Source of the DNA: an uncultured Lachnospiraceae bacterium
GTDB taxonomy: Bacteria; Bacillota; Clostridia; Lachnospirales; Lachnospiraceae
Assembly: GCA_910579615.1 (NCBI GenBank)
Contig: CAJTUA010000015.1
Coordinates: 50,540 to 114,539 of the forward strand
Reading direction: 5' to 3'
DNA: 64,000 nucleotides
Shown: positions 17,801 to 26,499 of the stretch, piece by piece
Layout of the letters: every line of letters starts with the position of its first letter
Numbering within the stretch: the stretch's first letter is position 1
The notes under the pieces: generated by a model
Told to the model about the DNA's origin: nothing
The model's database searches: none
The model's input: the letters and a program-made list of their open reading frames with translations, nothing else
Translations under genes and position numbers: made by a program

Positions 17801-17900
17801 CCTGTTTCGAGATATCCGTCACCTTTGGCAGCGTCATCTTATATATTGGGCTTTCCATATCCAGTCTTTTTGAAAGCCCCCCAAAAAAAATCTGTTTCAT
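14865..17900 (-). CDS. Heparinase II/III-like polysaccharide lyase family protein
   Basis: About 1011 residues, no signal peptide. An N-terminal beta-rich region (about 1-210) precedes an alpha/alpha-toroid (about 230-560) and a C-terminal beta-sandwich with the heparinase II/III core HGGYHGHFDRLSLASFF and SVAHNMVVVDKRM (about 630-710); His and Tyr in these segments are the usual catalytic and metal residues of such lyases. The family cleaves uronate-containing glycans by beta-elimination. Which glycan cannot be told; neighbours suggest plant hemicellulose or pectin side chains rather than heparin. The ATG at 17900 gives MKQIFFGGL; the TTG 15 bases earlier is less likely. It couples directly to GH43. 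Confidence 0.78.
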   Translation of the reverse strand: MKQIFFGGLSKRLDMESPIYKMTLPKVTDISKQEGIRLAVELLEDGVTELEITLHPLFIARPEFFPEVKGGVAVAGKGKHQVEIPFGQFGFGQMAGAFLSYLDKVSVRLTRGASVVLSGMEADIMGDFGIRAKRTSNAGSAGEWLEYPVEISNPSEKRRLINVRPCQYGKECLPVDYVPYLTLEAGENREYWIRILVTGDLPEGGLEKSRFLFVPDGDGAKARQVELCTVAKRKHPYLVLDEKQWQRRREAILADAGLYKTFCAGYMQKAWEWEVLPPSDERDYVYPSYSQNALFGAAVAWKVTGQECYLKKALEFFRGLTDGENGYLATEKSYFEFIGSKEEYARGDFKVRRAQSAGWVQEAEFFNRAAMSYDLLYEHFTQAQREQIEACFRNYMEFISWRLTDGDGNNFQIAESAAGALCAMALQDYGMVERFLYGYNGVFDLLSAVLLDDGMYFEEASGYVRLAGELFFDIANAAENFGISVKDVKLPASFDRNILHAPWAVRERWAEDGKPFLGMSFLRFEEFTRPTRCLKDYFDCTAKLLDAKGRMFSVNDSNEQDFTGLYQKAYYLYGDEAYKEIAGHATVQEVLFVRQEKRKKEGSMLLSGAGFGILREDACQAVLKFGVHGGYHGHFDRLSLASFFSGDKTFHNNEYAWYGYNSFLFKMWVQTSVAHNMVVVDKRMQKPSPCQCVYYAAGEMVQMPEGGYPDTKTDTFSAVCAQTVTEWIDPPYGGQTPYPLAFPKEKCQKEGRYILEPEKARKQGEIGEYSEPVFQRRLLILFHGYCIVWDYLAGQQEHCYDCLYHPMGRFGNEGGLVFEKRARFSDSPFGAGQFIQNCHTAWVEGAVCLRFHEAQSRINPNDIMDFTPESAVWRAWPVSGAVTVGRYPQKTDRFTQEELAATAGFLQETKKKTVAFTVEGKCAEFITILEAGERTGRVRAVCCESFSSLCVTEQTGEEWEIRVAGMDCFAGFGILHGQEDTREKNGEQEQEKISVEIHKKGWNKNPIQKGN

Positions 17901-18166
17901 TCTCTTTCTTCCCAATTTTCCTTTCCATGTCCACTGATACTTTATTTACAATTTCAGGCACATCAAAGCATCCGGTTTCCGGCACACAAAAAGTCTGGTT
18001 CCCTGCCCGCCAAAAAATGGAAGGACAACATAAAAAGAGCCGCCGCAAAACCCTTTGCTTCGATTCAGCCCTCGCCCTGCCCTTTTGCAGCAGCCCAAGT
18101 CCTCCATCAAAGCCCTGTTTTGCAGCAGCTTTTCCATTTTATTCCACCACTATCCGGCTTTTGTTC

Positions 18167-19678
18167 CTATTCAAACATAACCTTCTCCGCATACTCCCCG
18201 ACATGGATATTCCCCTCCTGCGCACAGGTTACATGCTTCCCGCGCACATACAAATCCGCAAACCTCACATCGACCACTTTCCTCGTCTCGTCGTAGCCCC
18301 GGATTTCGGAGGCGATTTCCCCTTCCCCGGTATAAACAATGTTTTCAAACCGGATATGCTCCACCCAGTTCCCCGGAATCGGGTTATAGCGTTTGTTCCA
18401 TTTTACCTGGATATCCAGAAGCTTGCCCCGCATAAACTGCTCCACCCGGATGTTGCGGTAGGTCACGTTTTTAATCGTGTTCCCGTCCCCCGCGTTGATG
18501 CACAGGCAGCCAAGATAATCGTCCTGCGGCTCATGGTGCTCTAAGATATCAATATTTTCAAACAGGACATTCTCAATCGTGTTGCCGCCGTTCTCGGAAT
18601 CCCCGTGGATGCCGATGTTCGTCGGGTGTGCCACATCCGCCCAGAGCACGCAGTCCTTGACCTGCACATTGGAAGAATCTCCCAGATACTCCCCCCTTCT
18701 CCCGTACACTGTAATACAGTCGTCAGAGCTGCGCAGGAAGGTATCTTTAATCAGGACATTCTCGCACGCCATCATATTGATGCCGACCGACCAGCCCACA
18801 TGGGAAAAGCCGCGGACATCCTCAATCACGATATCATAAACACTGCCCAGATGGATGATATTGTGCGTCGGGCTTAAAATCGTAATCCCTTCCACCAGTA
18901 CATGGGCGGAATTATTGATGTTCAGGCCGCGCAGGTAACTCTCTTTTTTCATGTAGCCCAGATAAATGATTCCCCGCCCCATAATGGAGACATACTGTTC
19001 ATTCGTGACCTGGAAGGAGCCCATGACAAACGCCCCGCCCTCAAGCTGTACCTGGACATGGGAGGGAATTTCAAAAATAGCTCCTTTGATATAGTGCATC
19101 CCCGCCCCGAAGCATAGGACCGCCCCTTTTCCAATCTTCTTTAAGCGCTCCGTCAGCTCCGCCGGGTCATGGAGCGCAACTCCCTCTAAGGAAATTACAC
19201 CTTCCAGGCCATCCTCATTTTCTTTTGTGAGCGCCCAGGCTTCCCCCGGGTCCTTTAACATTCCGCCCTTTAAATAAATCCGCTTTCCTTCTTCCTTCCG
19301 GCTGTTCAGATATACCTTCGCTTCCCCCGCCATCAAATGGAGATTGTGGAAGCGGTCGCCGTTTACCTCAACCGAAAGCTTTGCCGGTTCCGTGAGAAAA
19401 AAGGAAATGGTATCCTTCTTTCTCACGGAACGGATTTGTCTGGAAGCCGGCCGGATATCAACAGTTTCCATGCTGCACCTTAAACTGGTAATCTCGCATT
19501 CGACGCCGCCCGAAAAATCGAAATATACGAAAGACGCCTCCGAAACATTGTGCATCTCTATCCTGACAGAATAGGCCTCTGCCTCCTGCCATTCCCCGCC
19601 CCTTGTGCGAAGCCTGATTCTAAAATCCTGACTTTTGACAACTCCCTGCGGAATCGCATAAAGCTTCAACCGATCCAT
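18167..19678 (-). CDS. GH28-like right-handed beta-helix protein, predicted catalytic Asp lost
   Basis: 503 residues, no signal peptide. An N-terminal beta domain (about 1-120) is followed by a parallel beta-helix with polygalacturonase-like motifs: SSDDCITVYG (second motif), AHPTNIGIHGD and LLDIQVKWNKRYNP. It is a close paralog of the protein at 34416-35882 over its full length. At the first GH28 motif the paralog reads GWSDGIDMM, while this protein reads GWSVGINMM, so both Asp residues are replaced. It may be inactive, altered in specificity, or a binding protein. The ATG at 19678 has AGGAAG in front. Preceded by a promoter at 19711-19738, so expression can be separate from the ABC genes. 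Confidence 0.75.
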   Translation of the reverse strand: MDRLKLYAIPQGVVKSQDFRIRLRTRGGEWQEAEAYSVRIEMHNVSEASFVYFDFSGGVECEITSLRCSMETVDIRPASRQIRSVRKKDTISFFLTEPAKLSVEVNGDRFHNLHLMAGEAKVYLNSRKEEGKRIYLKGGMLKDPGEAWALTKENEDGLEGVISLEGVALHDPAELTERLKKIGKGAVLCFGAGMHYIKGAIFEIPSHVQVQLEGGAFVMGSFQVTNEQYVSIMGRGIIYLGYMKKESYLRGLNINNSAHVLVEGITILSPTHNIIHLGSVYDIVIEDVRGFSHVGWSVGINMMACENVLIKDTFLRSSDDCITVYGRRGEYLGDSSNVQVKDCVLWADVAHPTNIGIHGDSENGGNTIENVLFENIDILEHHEPQDDYLGCLCINAGDGNTIKNVTYRNIRVEQFMRGKLLDIQVKWNKRYNPIPGNWVEHIRFENIVYTGEGEIASEIRGYDETRKVVDVRFADLYVRGKHVTCAQEGNIHVGEYAEKVMFE

Positions 19679-19710
19679 TGCTTCCTGTCCTCTCCTTTGC
19701 ATTTATCTCC

Positions 19711-19738
19711 ATTATATCCCTTATCCTGAATATTACAA
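19711..19738 (-). promoter_or_regulatory. Promoter between SBP gene and GH28-like gene
   Basis: Minus strand TTGTAA (19733-19738), 16-base spacer, perfect TATAAT (19711-19716). Would start transcription into the GH28-like, heparinase-like and GH43 genes. Confidence 0.65.
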
Positions 19739-19770
19739 GAGGGGAATAAATCAATCCCGGGGCTTTTATC

Positions 19771-21216
19771 CTACTGTCCCATTTTCTCCACAAGCTTGTC
19801 GTTATACGCCTGTACTTCACTCTTTACAACGTTTTTGTAAGTATCAACGATGGTTGCCGCCGGGGTTCCTGCCATTGCCTCCGCCTCGCCGTAGTCCATG
19901 GTCACACCTTCATACAAATCATTGTTCTTTCTCTGCGGGATGCTGTTTGCCATGCACTCATAGTACAGTGCAATCTCCTCCGGTGTCATGTAAAGCTCCT
20001 GCTCTGCCTTTAAGCCCTTGGAATACTCATCAAGAATCATTGCCGCAAGCACTGCGCCCGCAAGCGGGTTCTTCGAGCCGTTCGGGATTGCGTAGCCGTT
20101 ATCCCATACCGGTGTCATCGCCTTCGAACCGTCCATCGTCGGCAGCGGAACAAAGCTGGTATCCGTATTATTGCCAAGGATGACACCGTTATCATCACGG
20201 TTTGCAAGCTGTTCGTGGTTGATTGCCTCAATATACATCGCACCGATGCCAAGCCAGCCGTTATTGCCCTCCGCGCGTGCCTGAATCGTCTCAAGCTGTG
20301 TGATAAATTCAAAGTATTTTAACATATTTTCATCTTCCCAGTTGGACTGTAAGAAACCGTTTCCGGACTCCTTGATGCCGATAATCCCGCTCGCATAAGC
20401 AAAATTCTGCAGCTTGTAGCGCGGACCTAAGCCCCACTGGTCAATCACGCCGTCCCCGTCCGTATCCACGGTCAGAAGGTCGCAGTACTCAATAAATTTA
20501 TCCCATGTCCATTCACCCCTTGCATACAGCTCGCCCGGTGTCTCCAGACCGTTCTCCTCAAACATCGGAATGTAGTAGGATACCAGGTACGGCTTCGTCC
20601 TTGCACTGTTGGTAAATACATAGTATTCATCACAGTACTGGAAGTTTGCCATCGAGGCAGCATCCATAAAATCGCTGCCCAAATCCTGTGCGATGAATTC
20701 TGTAATCGGCTGGAAATAATTCTTGGTTACATAGCTTGGGAAGCATGCGTTGCCCTCGGTAAAAATCAGGTCGGAAGGTGTGCCGGCTGCGAGGTTCTGC
20801 TGCATCGTCTCAATCCCCTTGTTCCAGCCAATCGCATTGACCGTAACCGTCCCCTCACCGTACTTTTCCTCGTAGCGGCGGATGGCTGCCATCTCAAAGC
20901 TGTCCCTGCCGTCCGGGTTCCAGTAATGGTCAAATACCACGTTCGGGTTATCCAGATGGTCAATCTCCAAAAGGCTCTGGTATGCCGGGGCATTTGCGTC
21001 ATCCGGATTGCTATCATCCGGGTTGGCATCCTCCGCCTTGGTCGGTTCCGGTACATCCTCCCCTTTGGTCGGCTCCGGTGTGCTTGTTGCCTGCGGCTGC
21101 GAAGTCGGCTGCGGCGTAGGAGTCGGGTCGGTATCATTCCCGTTGCCACACCCGGTCAGCATCCCGGTCAGCAGCGCTGCCGATAATGCCGTGCTAAGTA
21201 ATGCTTTCTTTTTCAT
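19771..21216 (-). CDS. Sugar ABC transporter substrate-binding lipoprotein
   Basis: 481 residues. A lipoprotein signal ends MLTGC with Cys at 23, followed by a Thr/Pro/Glu-rich linker to about residue 75, then a two-lobed family-1 solute-binding fold (NAIGWNKGIETMQQNLAAGT, then FTEGNACFPSYV). It captures an oligosaccharide outside the cell and delivers it to the permease pair just upstream in the operon (21300-23251). The ATG follows AAGGAGG. A stem-loop precedes the gene in the operon and may raise its mRNA level over that of the permeases, as is common for binding proteins. Confidence 0.88.
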   Translation of the reverse strand: MKKKALLSTALSAALLTGMLTGCGNGNDTDPTPTPQPTSQPQATSTPEPTKGEDVPEPTKAEDANPDDSNPDDANAPAYQSLLEIDHLDNPNVVFDHYWNPDGRDSFEMAAIRRYEEKYGEGTVTVNAIGWNKGIETMQQNLAAGTPSDLIFTEGNACFPSYVTKNYFQPITEFIAQDLGSDFMDAASMANFQYCDEYYVFTNSARTKPYLVSYYIPMFEENGLETPGELYARGEWTWDKFIEYCDLLTVDTDGDGVIDQWGLGPRYKLQNFAYASGIIGIKESGNGFLQSNWEDENMLKYFEFITQLETIQARAEGNNGWLGIGAMYIEAINHEQLANRDDNGVILGNNTDTSFVPLPTMDGSKAMTPVWDNGYAIPNGSKNPLAGAVLAAMILDEYSKGLKAEQELYMTPEEIALYYECMANSIPQRKNNDLYEGVTMDYGEAEAMAGTPAATIVDTYKNVVKSEVQAYNDKLVEKMGQ

Positions 21217-21256
21217 AATGATTCCTCCTTAAAAATATAATTGGTTTCCTTGTTTA

Positions 21257-21283
21257 TTTTTAAGGGCAAAAAGCCCATAAAAA
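21257..21283 (-). promoter_or_regulatory. Intercistronic stem-loop before the binding-protein gene
   Basis: An 11-pair stem with one mismatch (TTTTTAAGGGC on the plus strand) and an A5 loop, between permease stop and binding-protein start. Could be a partial terminator or an mRNA-stabilising hairpin. Confidence 0.4.
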
Positions 21284-21299
21284 CCGCAAAAACGATATC

Positions 21300-22331
21300 C
21301 TAACCTTTGATGCCGGACGACTCCACGCCCTCCACAAACCAGCGCTGCGCGAAAATATAGATTATCAGCACCGGCAGGATGAACAGCAGGACGGATGCAT
21401 ATGTAACGCCCATCTGGAACGGAAGGTTCGTCCTTGTCGCAAGGTCGCTTGTCATGGCATCTATCGCAAGCTTTAGCCGAACCGCAAGCGGCTGGTTATT
21501 CTGCGGAAAAAATGTCCTCGTCAGCGTATACTCGTTCCAGTGCCATACCAGCGAGAACAAGAATACGGTGAGAACCGTCGATTTCGCATTTGGCAGCATG
21601 ATGCTCACAAAAGTTTTGATGCTGCCGCAGCCATCGATTTTCGCCGCCTCCTCTAACTCCTTCGGGATATTGCGGAAGCACTGCCGGAACAGATAGATGA
21701 AAATCCCGGAGCGAAGCCCCACGCCAAAGAGCGAAGGAACCCAGAACGACCACCTTGTATCCACAAGGTTTTTAGCAAATTCCGTATAATTCTTTCCCGT
21801 CACCAACCCAAGAATCCGGCTGATGCCAAAGAAGTCAAAGAACCGGTACTGCACAAACGACGGCAGGAAAATAATCTGCGTCGGCACAATGATGGTTAAG
21901 ATAACCATCAAAAACAGCGGTTCCCTGAGCGGGAAACGGAACCTCGCAAACCCGTAACCGGTCAGCGCGCACACAATAATCTGTATCGCCGCGCAGCTCA
22001 ACCCCAGAATCAGCGTATTCGCAAGCGACGGCCAGAATTTCAGATAATCAAAGGCATTTCTGATGTTGTCCAATGTCAGCGATTTCGGTATCCAGATAAC
22101 ACTTAAGTCCTGGTACTGAACCGTCGGCATGAATGTCTTGGAAATCACCTGCAAAAGCGGGTACAAAATTACAAAGCCAAGCCCGAAAATCAGCAGGAAC
22201 CGGCACAGCGCCCAGACATAATGCCCCAGTTTGTACAGCTTTTTCTTTTTCACGGAAAATTTCTTTTTTGTGCGGGGTTTAAAAGCCCCGCCCGCCAAAG
22301 CCTTCTTCCTGCTATCCATTACATTTTCCAT
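21300..22331 (-). CDS. Carbohydrate ABC transporter permease (MalG/LacG type)
   Basis: 343 residues. After a basic cytoplasmic tail of about 35 residues there are six predicted membrane helices with the EAA loop EELEEAAKIDGCGSIKTFVSIMLP near 225-250, where the ATPase docks. Probably the second subunit of the heterodimer with the gene just upstream (17-base gap). AAAGGGGG precedes the ATG. No ATP-binding gene occurs in the locus. The long Lys-rich N-terminus is somewhat unusual for this family. Confidence 0.88.
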   Translation of the reverse strand: MENVMDSRKKALAGGAFKPRTKKKFSVKKKKLYKLGHYVWALCRFLLIFGLGFVILYPLLQVISKTFMPTVQYQDLSVIWIPKSLTLDNIRNAFDYLKFWPSLANTLILGLSCAAIQIIVCALTGYGFARFRFPLREPLFLMVILTIIVPTQIIFLPSFVQYRFFDFFGISRILGLVTGKNYTEFAKNLVDTRWSFWVPSLFGVGLRSGIFIYLFRQCFRNIPKELEEAAKIDGCGSIKTFVSIMLPNAKSTVLTVFLFSLVWHWNEYTLTRTFFPQNNQPLAVRLKLAIDAMTSDLATRTNLPFQMGVTYASVLLFILPVLIIYIFAQRWFVEGVESSGIKG

Positions 22332-22348
22332 ACATCCCCCTTTCCCGC

Positions 22349-23251
22349 TTACGCCTCGTTGACATAGAATACATGTTTTGAAGTCACCGCGTACACAAGG
22401 ATGATAATCAGGAATGCAACCAGGCAGTACGACAGGCCGAGTGCCGAGCTTCCGCCAAGATTGCCCTGAAGCGAATATTCTTCGTAGATAAACTTAATCA
22501 TCACATTTGACACATTCGTGAAAGAATCAATCAGTGAATAGACAACAACGACCAACGTAATCGGCGATATGCGCACCCAGGTAATCTTCCAGAAACATTC
22601 CCACGCGGTCGCCCCTTCAATCTGCGCCGCCTCGTACTCCGAGGCCGGTATTCCCTGCAGGCCCGACAGATACAAAAGAATCTGTATCCCGGACATCCAC
22701 ACAATATCAAAAATCCGGTTCGAAATCTGTGTAAACACATTGACAATCCCCATCGGAAGCCCCGCGCCGCTCAGAATATCCGCCACGCCGTTGCTTGAAA
22801 ACAGATAGGTGTTCTCCGTCTCCATCGAAGTATCAAGCCCGTAGGAGCGCAGCACCTGAATCGCGATGCCCGACGTGATAATGACCGGCAGGAAAAACAG
22901 CGCCCGCGCAAAGGTACGCCCCTTAAATTTCTGGTTCAGCACGATGGCGATAAAAAGGCTGAAAATCACGCAGATTGGAACCTCAATAATGAATTTGGAT
23001 AAGCCCGGCCATACGGTACTGTCAAAAAAGTAAATATCATCCCTGAATTTGTAAATAAAGTTCTCAATTCCAACAAAACTGTACTGCATCCCCTCCGGCG
23101 TGATGCTCATTTCCTGGAAGGAGTAGTAAAATGCCATCCCAAGCGGCCTTAAAAACAGGAAGATCAGCCCGACGAGCCAGATGGAAATAAACGCGAGCCC
23201 CGTTTTCGCTTCCCGCTGCCGCATTTTGTTGCGTTTCTTTTCGCGTGCCAT
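22349..23251 (-). CDS. Carbohydrate ABC transporter permease (MalF/LacF type)
   Basis: 300 residues, six membrane helices, with the EAA loop PASEYEAAQIEGATAWECFW near 215-235. Forms a heterodimer with the 21300-22331 permease to import the ligand of the 19771-21216 binding protein. It begins 6 bases after the DUF5696 gene, an operon-like junction, and has AAGGAG upstream of the ATG. Confidence 0.88.
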   Translation of the reverse strand: MAREKKRNKMRQREAKTGLAFISIWLVGLIFLFLRPLGMAFYYSFQEMSITPEGMQYSFVGIENFIYKFRDDIYFFDSTVWPGLSKFIIEVPICVIFSLFIAIVLNQKFKGRTFARALFFLPVIITSGIAIQVLRSYGLDTSMETENTYLFSSNGVADILSGAGLPMGIVNVFTQISNRIFDIVWMSGIQILLYLSGLQGIPASEYEAAQIEGATAWECFWKITWVRISPITLVVVVYSLIDSFTNVSNVMIKFIYEEYSLQGNLGGSSALGLSYCLVAFLIIILVYAVTSKHVFYVNEA

Positions 23252-23257
23252 AACTTC

Positions 23258-25633
23258 CTATCTCCTTTCCCCTTCGATGAATACATAGCTTTTTGCCGCC
23301 ACCGTAACCTGCCCTGCGGTGACATCTTTTTTCCCGTAGTTGACATATACAGAGCCCGCCGCACCGTAATCCGTCCGGTAAACCTCGTCTGCAAGCCTTT
23401 CATGCCCTGTGATTTCACTGTCCGCCACCGCCAAAAGCACTGGTGCCACCTGCGCGTAATATTCCTGAATCCGCTTTGACCAGGCACTGTAGCTTGCATT
23501 GTAAAGATAATTGTACCTTGTCGTTACCAGTTCGTGGGCATCGCCCGCAACCATGGAAAATTCCAGGCAGCTTCCGGTTTCAAGTGCCTTTAAAACCGCC
23601 TTCGCCGGGTCGGGCGTTAAGTTCACCGGCTCCGTGGAATAGGAAATATAGCCGTGCAGAACAATCTGGTAGAACGGCACACTTTCATCTGCCAGGTTAA
23701 AATGCGTGGATTCCGTTGCGACATCCGCAATATAATCCGCATATATGGCAGCGTAGATGTTGCCGGTCTCTACCATGACGCCCTCAAAATTCTCTCCGGC
23801 AGACTGTACCATTCCCGCCCAGAGGGAAGCGGTATCATCGCGGTGGATTGCATTCTTCCGCGCCGTAAAATCCGAATAGAGTGTTGAACCTGCCGCCCCA
23901 AGGGAAATATTCTTTGTCAGAAGCTTATCCTTCTGCTTCATCAGCCTGGTAAACGCCTCCATGCTTAAGTTTGGCGTAAGCATCTGCCAGCGGTTCTCCT
24001 CCTGCTTGTTCCCGGTGTTTGGGTCGTAAGTGTACTGATACGCGGTATCATGTGTTGCCGCCTGAATGGCATCGCTGTGGACGGAGTAGGTTCCGCTCTG
24101 GTACAGATTCATAAAATCTACATCCGCAAAGAGCTTAACCCCCTTACTTTCCGCATAATCCGCAAGCTCCTTAAAGTCCTTCTTCCCGCCGAGCCTGCTC
24201 TCATATTTCACCTTTGTCGGAACGCTCGCCTGCAGGCCGCCTTTCTGCCATCCAAGATAGCGCACCGCTATCTGGTTCACCCCGCCGTCCGTAAGTTCTT
24301 TAAGAATCTCCTTCGCCTGCTTGTAGGTGGTGAAAGCTTTGACGGTCTTGTATGGGATACCGAGGAAATAATCCGTATCCTCAATGCCGCCGTACAGCGT
24401 CAGATACAGCGGAGCCGTTTTGGCGGACTCTTTTTTCACAAGCCCCTGCGAAACCAGGTAATCCCGGTAGCATTCCGCCATGCCGACATAATCCGCCTTC
24501 TCCTCTGTCAAAAGGAAATACCGCAGGCGGTAATACCCTTGCGAATACTGGTTCTCTACTACAACCGTGCTGCCAAGCGTGTTGGTGCCGCCGTAGCTGT
24601 TTGCCACGGAGCGGGTCGCCGACATCGTCTGGCGGTACCGAAACTGCATGTAAACATTGTTGTATGAAGTAAGTGTCCCGGAGCTTACGGCATTCACTGC
24701 CGCACTCGCACCCCCGGACTCCGCCGCTGCGAAAAAACCGTGGTTGCCAAACGAAGCGCCAAATACCGGCATCAGCACGTTCTTGGCTGTCTTTAAGCTT
24801 TTATCCAGTATCAGCACCGGGTCCCTGCCGTAAACATCCTGGCTGTACGCGCCGTAGGAAGCTTTCTGGTTGTTGAAATTAATCAGCGCACCCGACCCGT
24901 CCGGAATCAGCATATAGCCCTCATCCTCTGAATCCGCCGCCCCGAAATACGGCAGGATGCTGATGCTGCGTATCCCCCAGTACGATACGGTCCCGCGATC
25001 CGCCGCCGTGCGGCCTTCCCCAATATGCTCAATAAAATCCTCAAATGGCACAGTCACGGTAAAGCCGTCCCCGGTCAGCTGATAGCAGATGGAAAAACCA
25101 ACCTGCACATCCTCAAAATAGTACCATACCTTCAAGCCGTCCTGCGTCTGTGTAATCCGGACATTGTCCTTGTTCACGGCACCGGCAAGCGTATTCTTTG
25201 CGGAAGTGGCGCCGTTCTGGTCCACGAAAATTATCTGGTAATCGCTTCCCAGATTCATCTTATTGATTGCCTTAGCGAGCGGGTCGGCATCCCTTTGCTC
25301 CGCCGTGGGAACGGATACATACCATTCATTGTTCGCCTTATCGCGCACGCCGATGTTGCCATCCTCGTTCACGTAGAACGCGACCCGGTCATTTTCCATG
25401 GCAAGGTATGTATATCCGCGATCCGCCGCATCCGCATCCGCTGCCTTCCAGCCGCTCCCAATCTGGTTTTCCGGAATCGGGATGCCCGTGTTTAGCTCCC
25501 CCGAACTTTCCAGGCCAGCGCCTTCCTCCGCCACCACCGTAACGGCCTTCCTTTCCCTTAGCAGGAAGGCAGCCGCTACCAGCGCCACCACCATAAGGAT
25601 ACCAGCCATCGCTGCCAAAATTCGTTTTCTCAT
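23258..25633 (-). CDS. DUF5696 family protein, exported or membrane-anchored
   Basis: 791 residues. One N-terminal hydrophobic segment (about 6-26) followed directly by RERKAV, so either a signal anchor or a cleaved signal; the rest is extracellular. An N-terminal beta-sandwich (about 60-330) precedes a TIM-barrel-like region (EILKELTDGGVNQIAVRYLG, then GVKLFADVDFMNLY, then SDFTARKNAIHRDD), the layout of DUF5696 proteins that are encoded beside ATPase-less sugar ABC genes in Lachnospiraceae and Paenibacillus. It could be a glycoside hydrolase with unproven activity. The ATG follows GGAGG. Good starting point for functional work. Confidence 0.75.
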   Translation of the reverse strand: MRKRILAAMAGILMVVALVAAAFLLRERKAVTVVAEEGAGLESSGELNTGIPIPENQIGSGWKAADADAADRGYTYLAMENDRVAFYVNEDGNIGVRDKANNEWYVSVPTAEQRDADPLAKAINKMNLGSDYQIIFVDQNGATSAKNTLAGAVNKDNVRITQTQDGLKVWYYFEDVQVGFSICYQLTGDGFTVTVPFEDFIEHIGEGRTAADRGTVSYWGIRSISILPYFGAADSEDEGYMLIPDGSGALINFNNQKASYGAYSQDVYGRDPVLILDKSLKTAKNVLMPVFGASFGNHGFFAAAESGGASAAVNAVSSGTLTSYNNVYMQFRYRQTMSATRSVANSYGGTNTLGSTVVVENQYSQGYYRLRYFLLTEEKADYVGMAECYRDYLVSQGLVKKESAKTAPLYLTLYGGIEDTDYFLGIPYKTVKAFTTYKQAKEILKELTDGGVNQIAVRYLGWQKGGLQASVPTKVKYESRLGGKKDFKELADYAESKGVKLFADVDFMNLYQSGTYSVHSDAIQAATHDTAYQYTYDPNTGNKQEENRWQMLTPNLSMEAFTRLMKQKDKLLTKNISLGAAGSTLYSDFTARKNAIHRDDTASLWAGMVQSAGENFEGVMVETGNIYAAIYADYIADVATESTHFNLADESVPFYQIVLHGYISYSTEPVNLTPDPAKAVLKALETGSCLEFSMVAGDAHELVTTRYNYLYNASYSAWSKRIQEYYAQVAPVLLAVADSEITGHERLADEVYRTDYGAAGSVYVNYGKKDVTAGQVTVAAKSYVFIEGERR

Positions 25634-25662
25634 ATTTGCCTCCGAATGAAAGTTTAAAGTCC

Positions 25663-26316
25663 CTACAGATAGCGGAGCTTTATTTCAAAATAAATGGTTG
25701 CGAAAAAGGAATAAATCTGCGTTGCAAGCCCCGATACAAGCACGACAAGAAACGCAATAATCAGCACCCCGCACAGAGTTAAAATAATTGACATCAACGT
25801 TTTTGGTCCACTGTAATCATGGATTGCCATCAGCGCGATAAAAACAAGCAGCACGCTCCAGATTAGCCCGACCGCGTTTAAATAGGTCAGATAAACTGCC
25901 TCACCAGAGACAAGCACATGCGTCAGCCCCACCCTTATGATTCCAAGGATGACATACGGCATCAGCGCGTAAGCCCCCGCGACCCAGACTTCCTTCATCC
26001 GTCCCTTGCCGTCCATCAGCGTGCAGAAACACCAGTTGGAAATGACACTGATTGCAAAAATCAGGACACTTGTTAAAAGAACCTGAAAAATATTTACATT
26101 CCCGTCCAGCTGACGGTATGTCAGCTTAAAATCAAAATCCACATAGCCCCAGTCCAAAATCCCCAAAAGTACCCACAGTACCAGAATTCCATTGGCAAAG
26201 CGCACGGAAAACTTGTTATTGTTCTTCATCTCCCGGAATCCGTCCATCGGATGAAACAGGATGTAGAACGGGTAGAGGTATTTATTCATATTGCTGTAAT
26301 AGCCCGGTCTTCTCAT
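25663..26316 (-). CDS. Yip1-domain membrane protein
   Basis: 217 residues with five to six predicted membrane helices and a cytoplasmic N-terminus containing YPFYILFHPMDGFREMK, the typical opening of bacterial Yip1 proteins encoded in sugar ABC loci. Function unknown; a membrane partner of the DUF5696 and NHL proteins is a guess from gene order. The ATG follows GGAGG at good spacing and lies 29 bases upstream of the DUF5696 start. Confidence 0.75.
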   Translation of the reverse strand: MRRPGYYSNMNKYLYPFYILFHPMDGFREMKNNNKFSVRFANGILVLWVLLGILDWGYVDFDFKLTYRQLDGNVNIFQVLLTSVLIFAISVISNWCFCTLMDGKGRMKEVWVAGAYALMPYVILGIIRVGLTHVLVSGEAVYLTYLNAVGLIWSVLLVFIALMAIHDYSGPKTLMSIILTLCGVLIIAFLVVLVSGLATQIYSFFATIYFEIKLRYL

Positions 26317-26330
26317 TGTTTAACCTCCTA

Positions 26331-26496
26331 TTTCCAGTTCCGCATGTGCCCCCACAACACCCACAACCGACAGTGTAATTTCTGTCCGCCCATCCACGCG
26401 TTTTTGAGCCTTTAGCAAATCGGCTCCCAGAAATTCCACCGGGGCGCTGTACGGGCACCTGCTGTTTTCCAGTTCCGCATGTGCCCCCACATGCGG
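26331..26496. repeat. 26-bp direct repeat and hairpin between NHL and Yip1 genes
   Basis: The same 26 bases (beginning TTTCCAGTTCCGCATGTG) occur at 26331-26356 and 26466-26491. The right copy forms a perfect 9-bp hairpin CCGCATGTG/CACATGCGG (26475-26496) followed by TTTTT on the plus strand. The 183-base gap is the only large one inside the ABC gene run. It may moderate operon expression or be a small duplication. Confidence 0.7.
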
Positions 26497-26499
26497 TTT

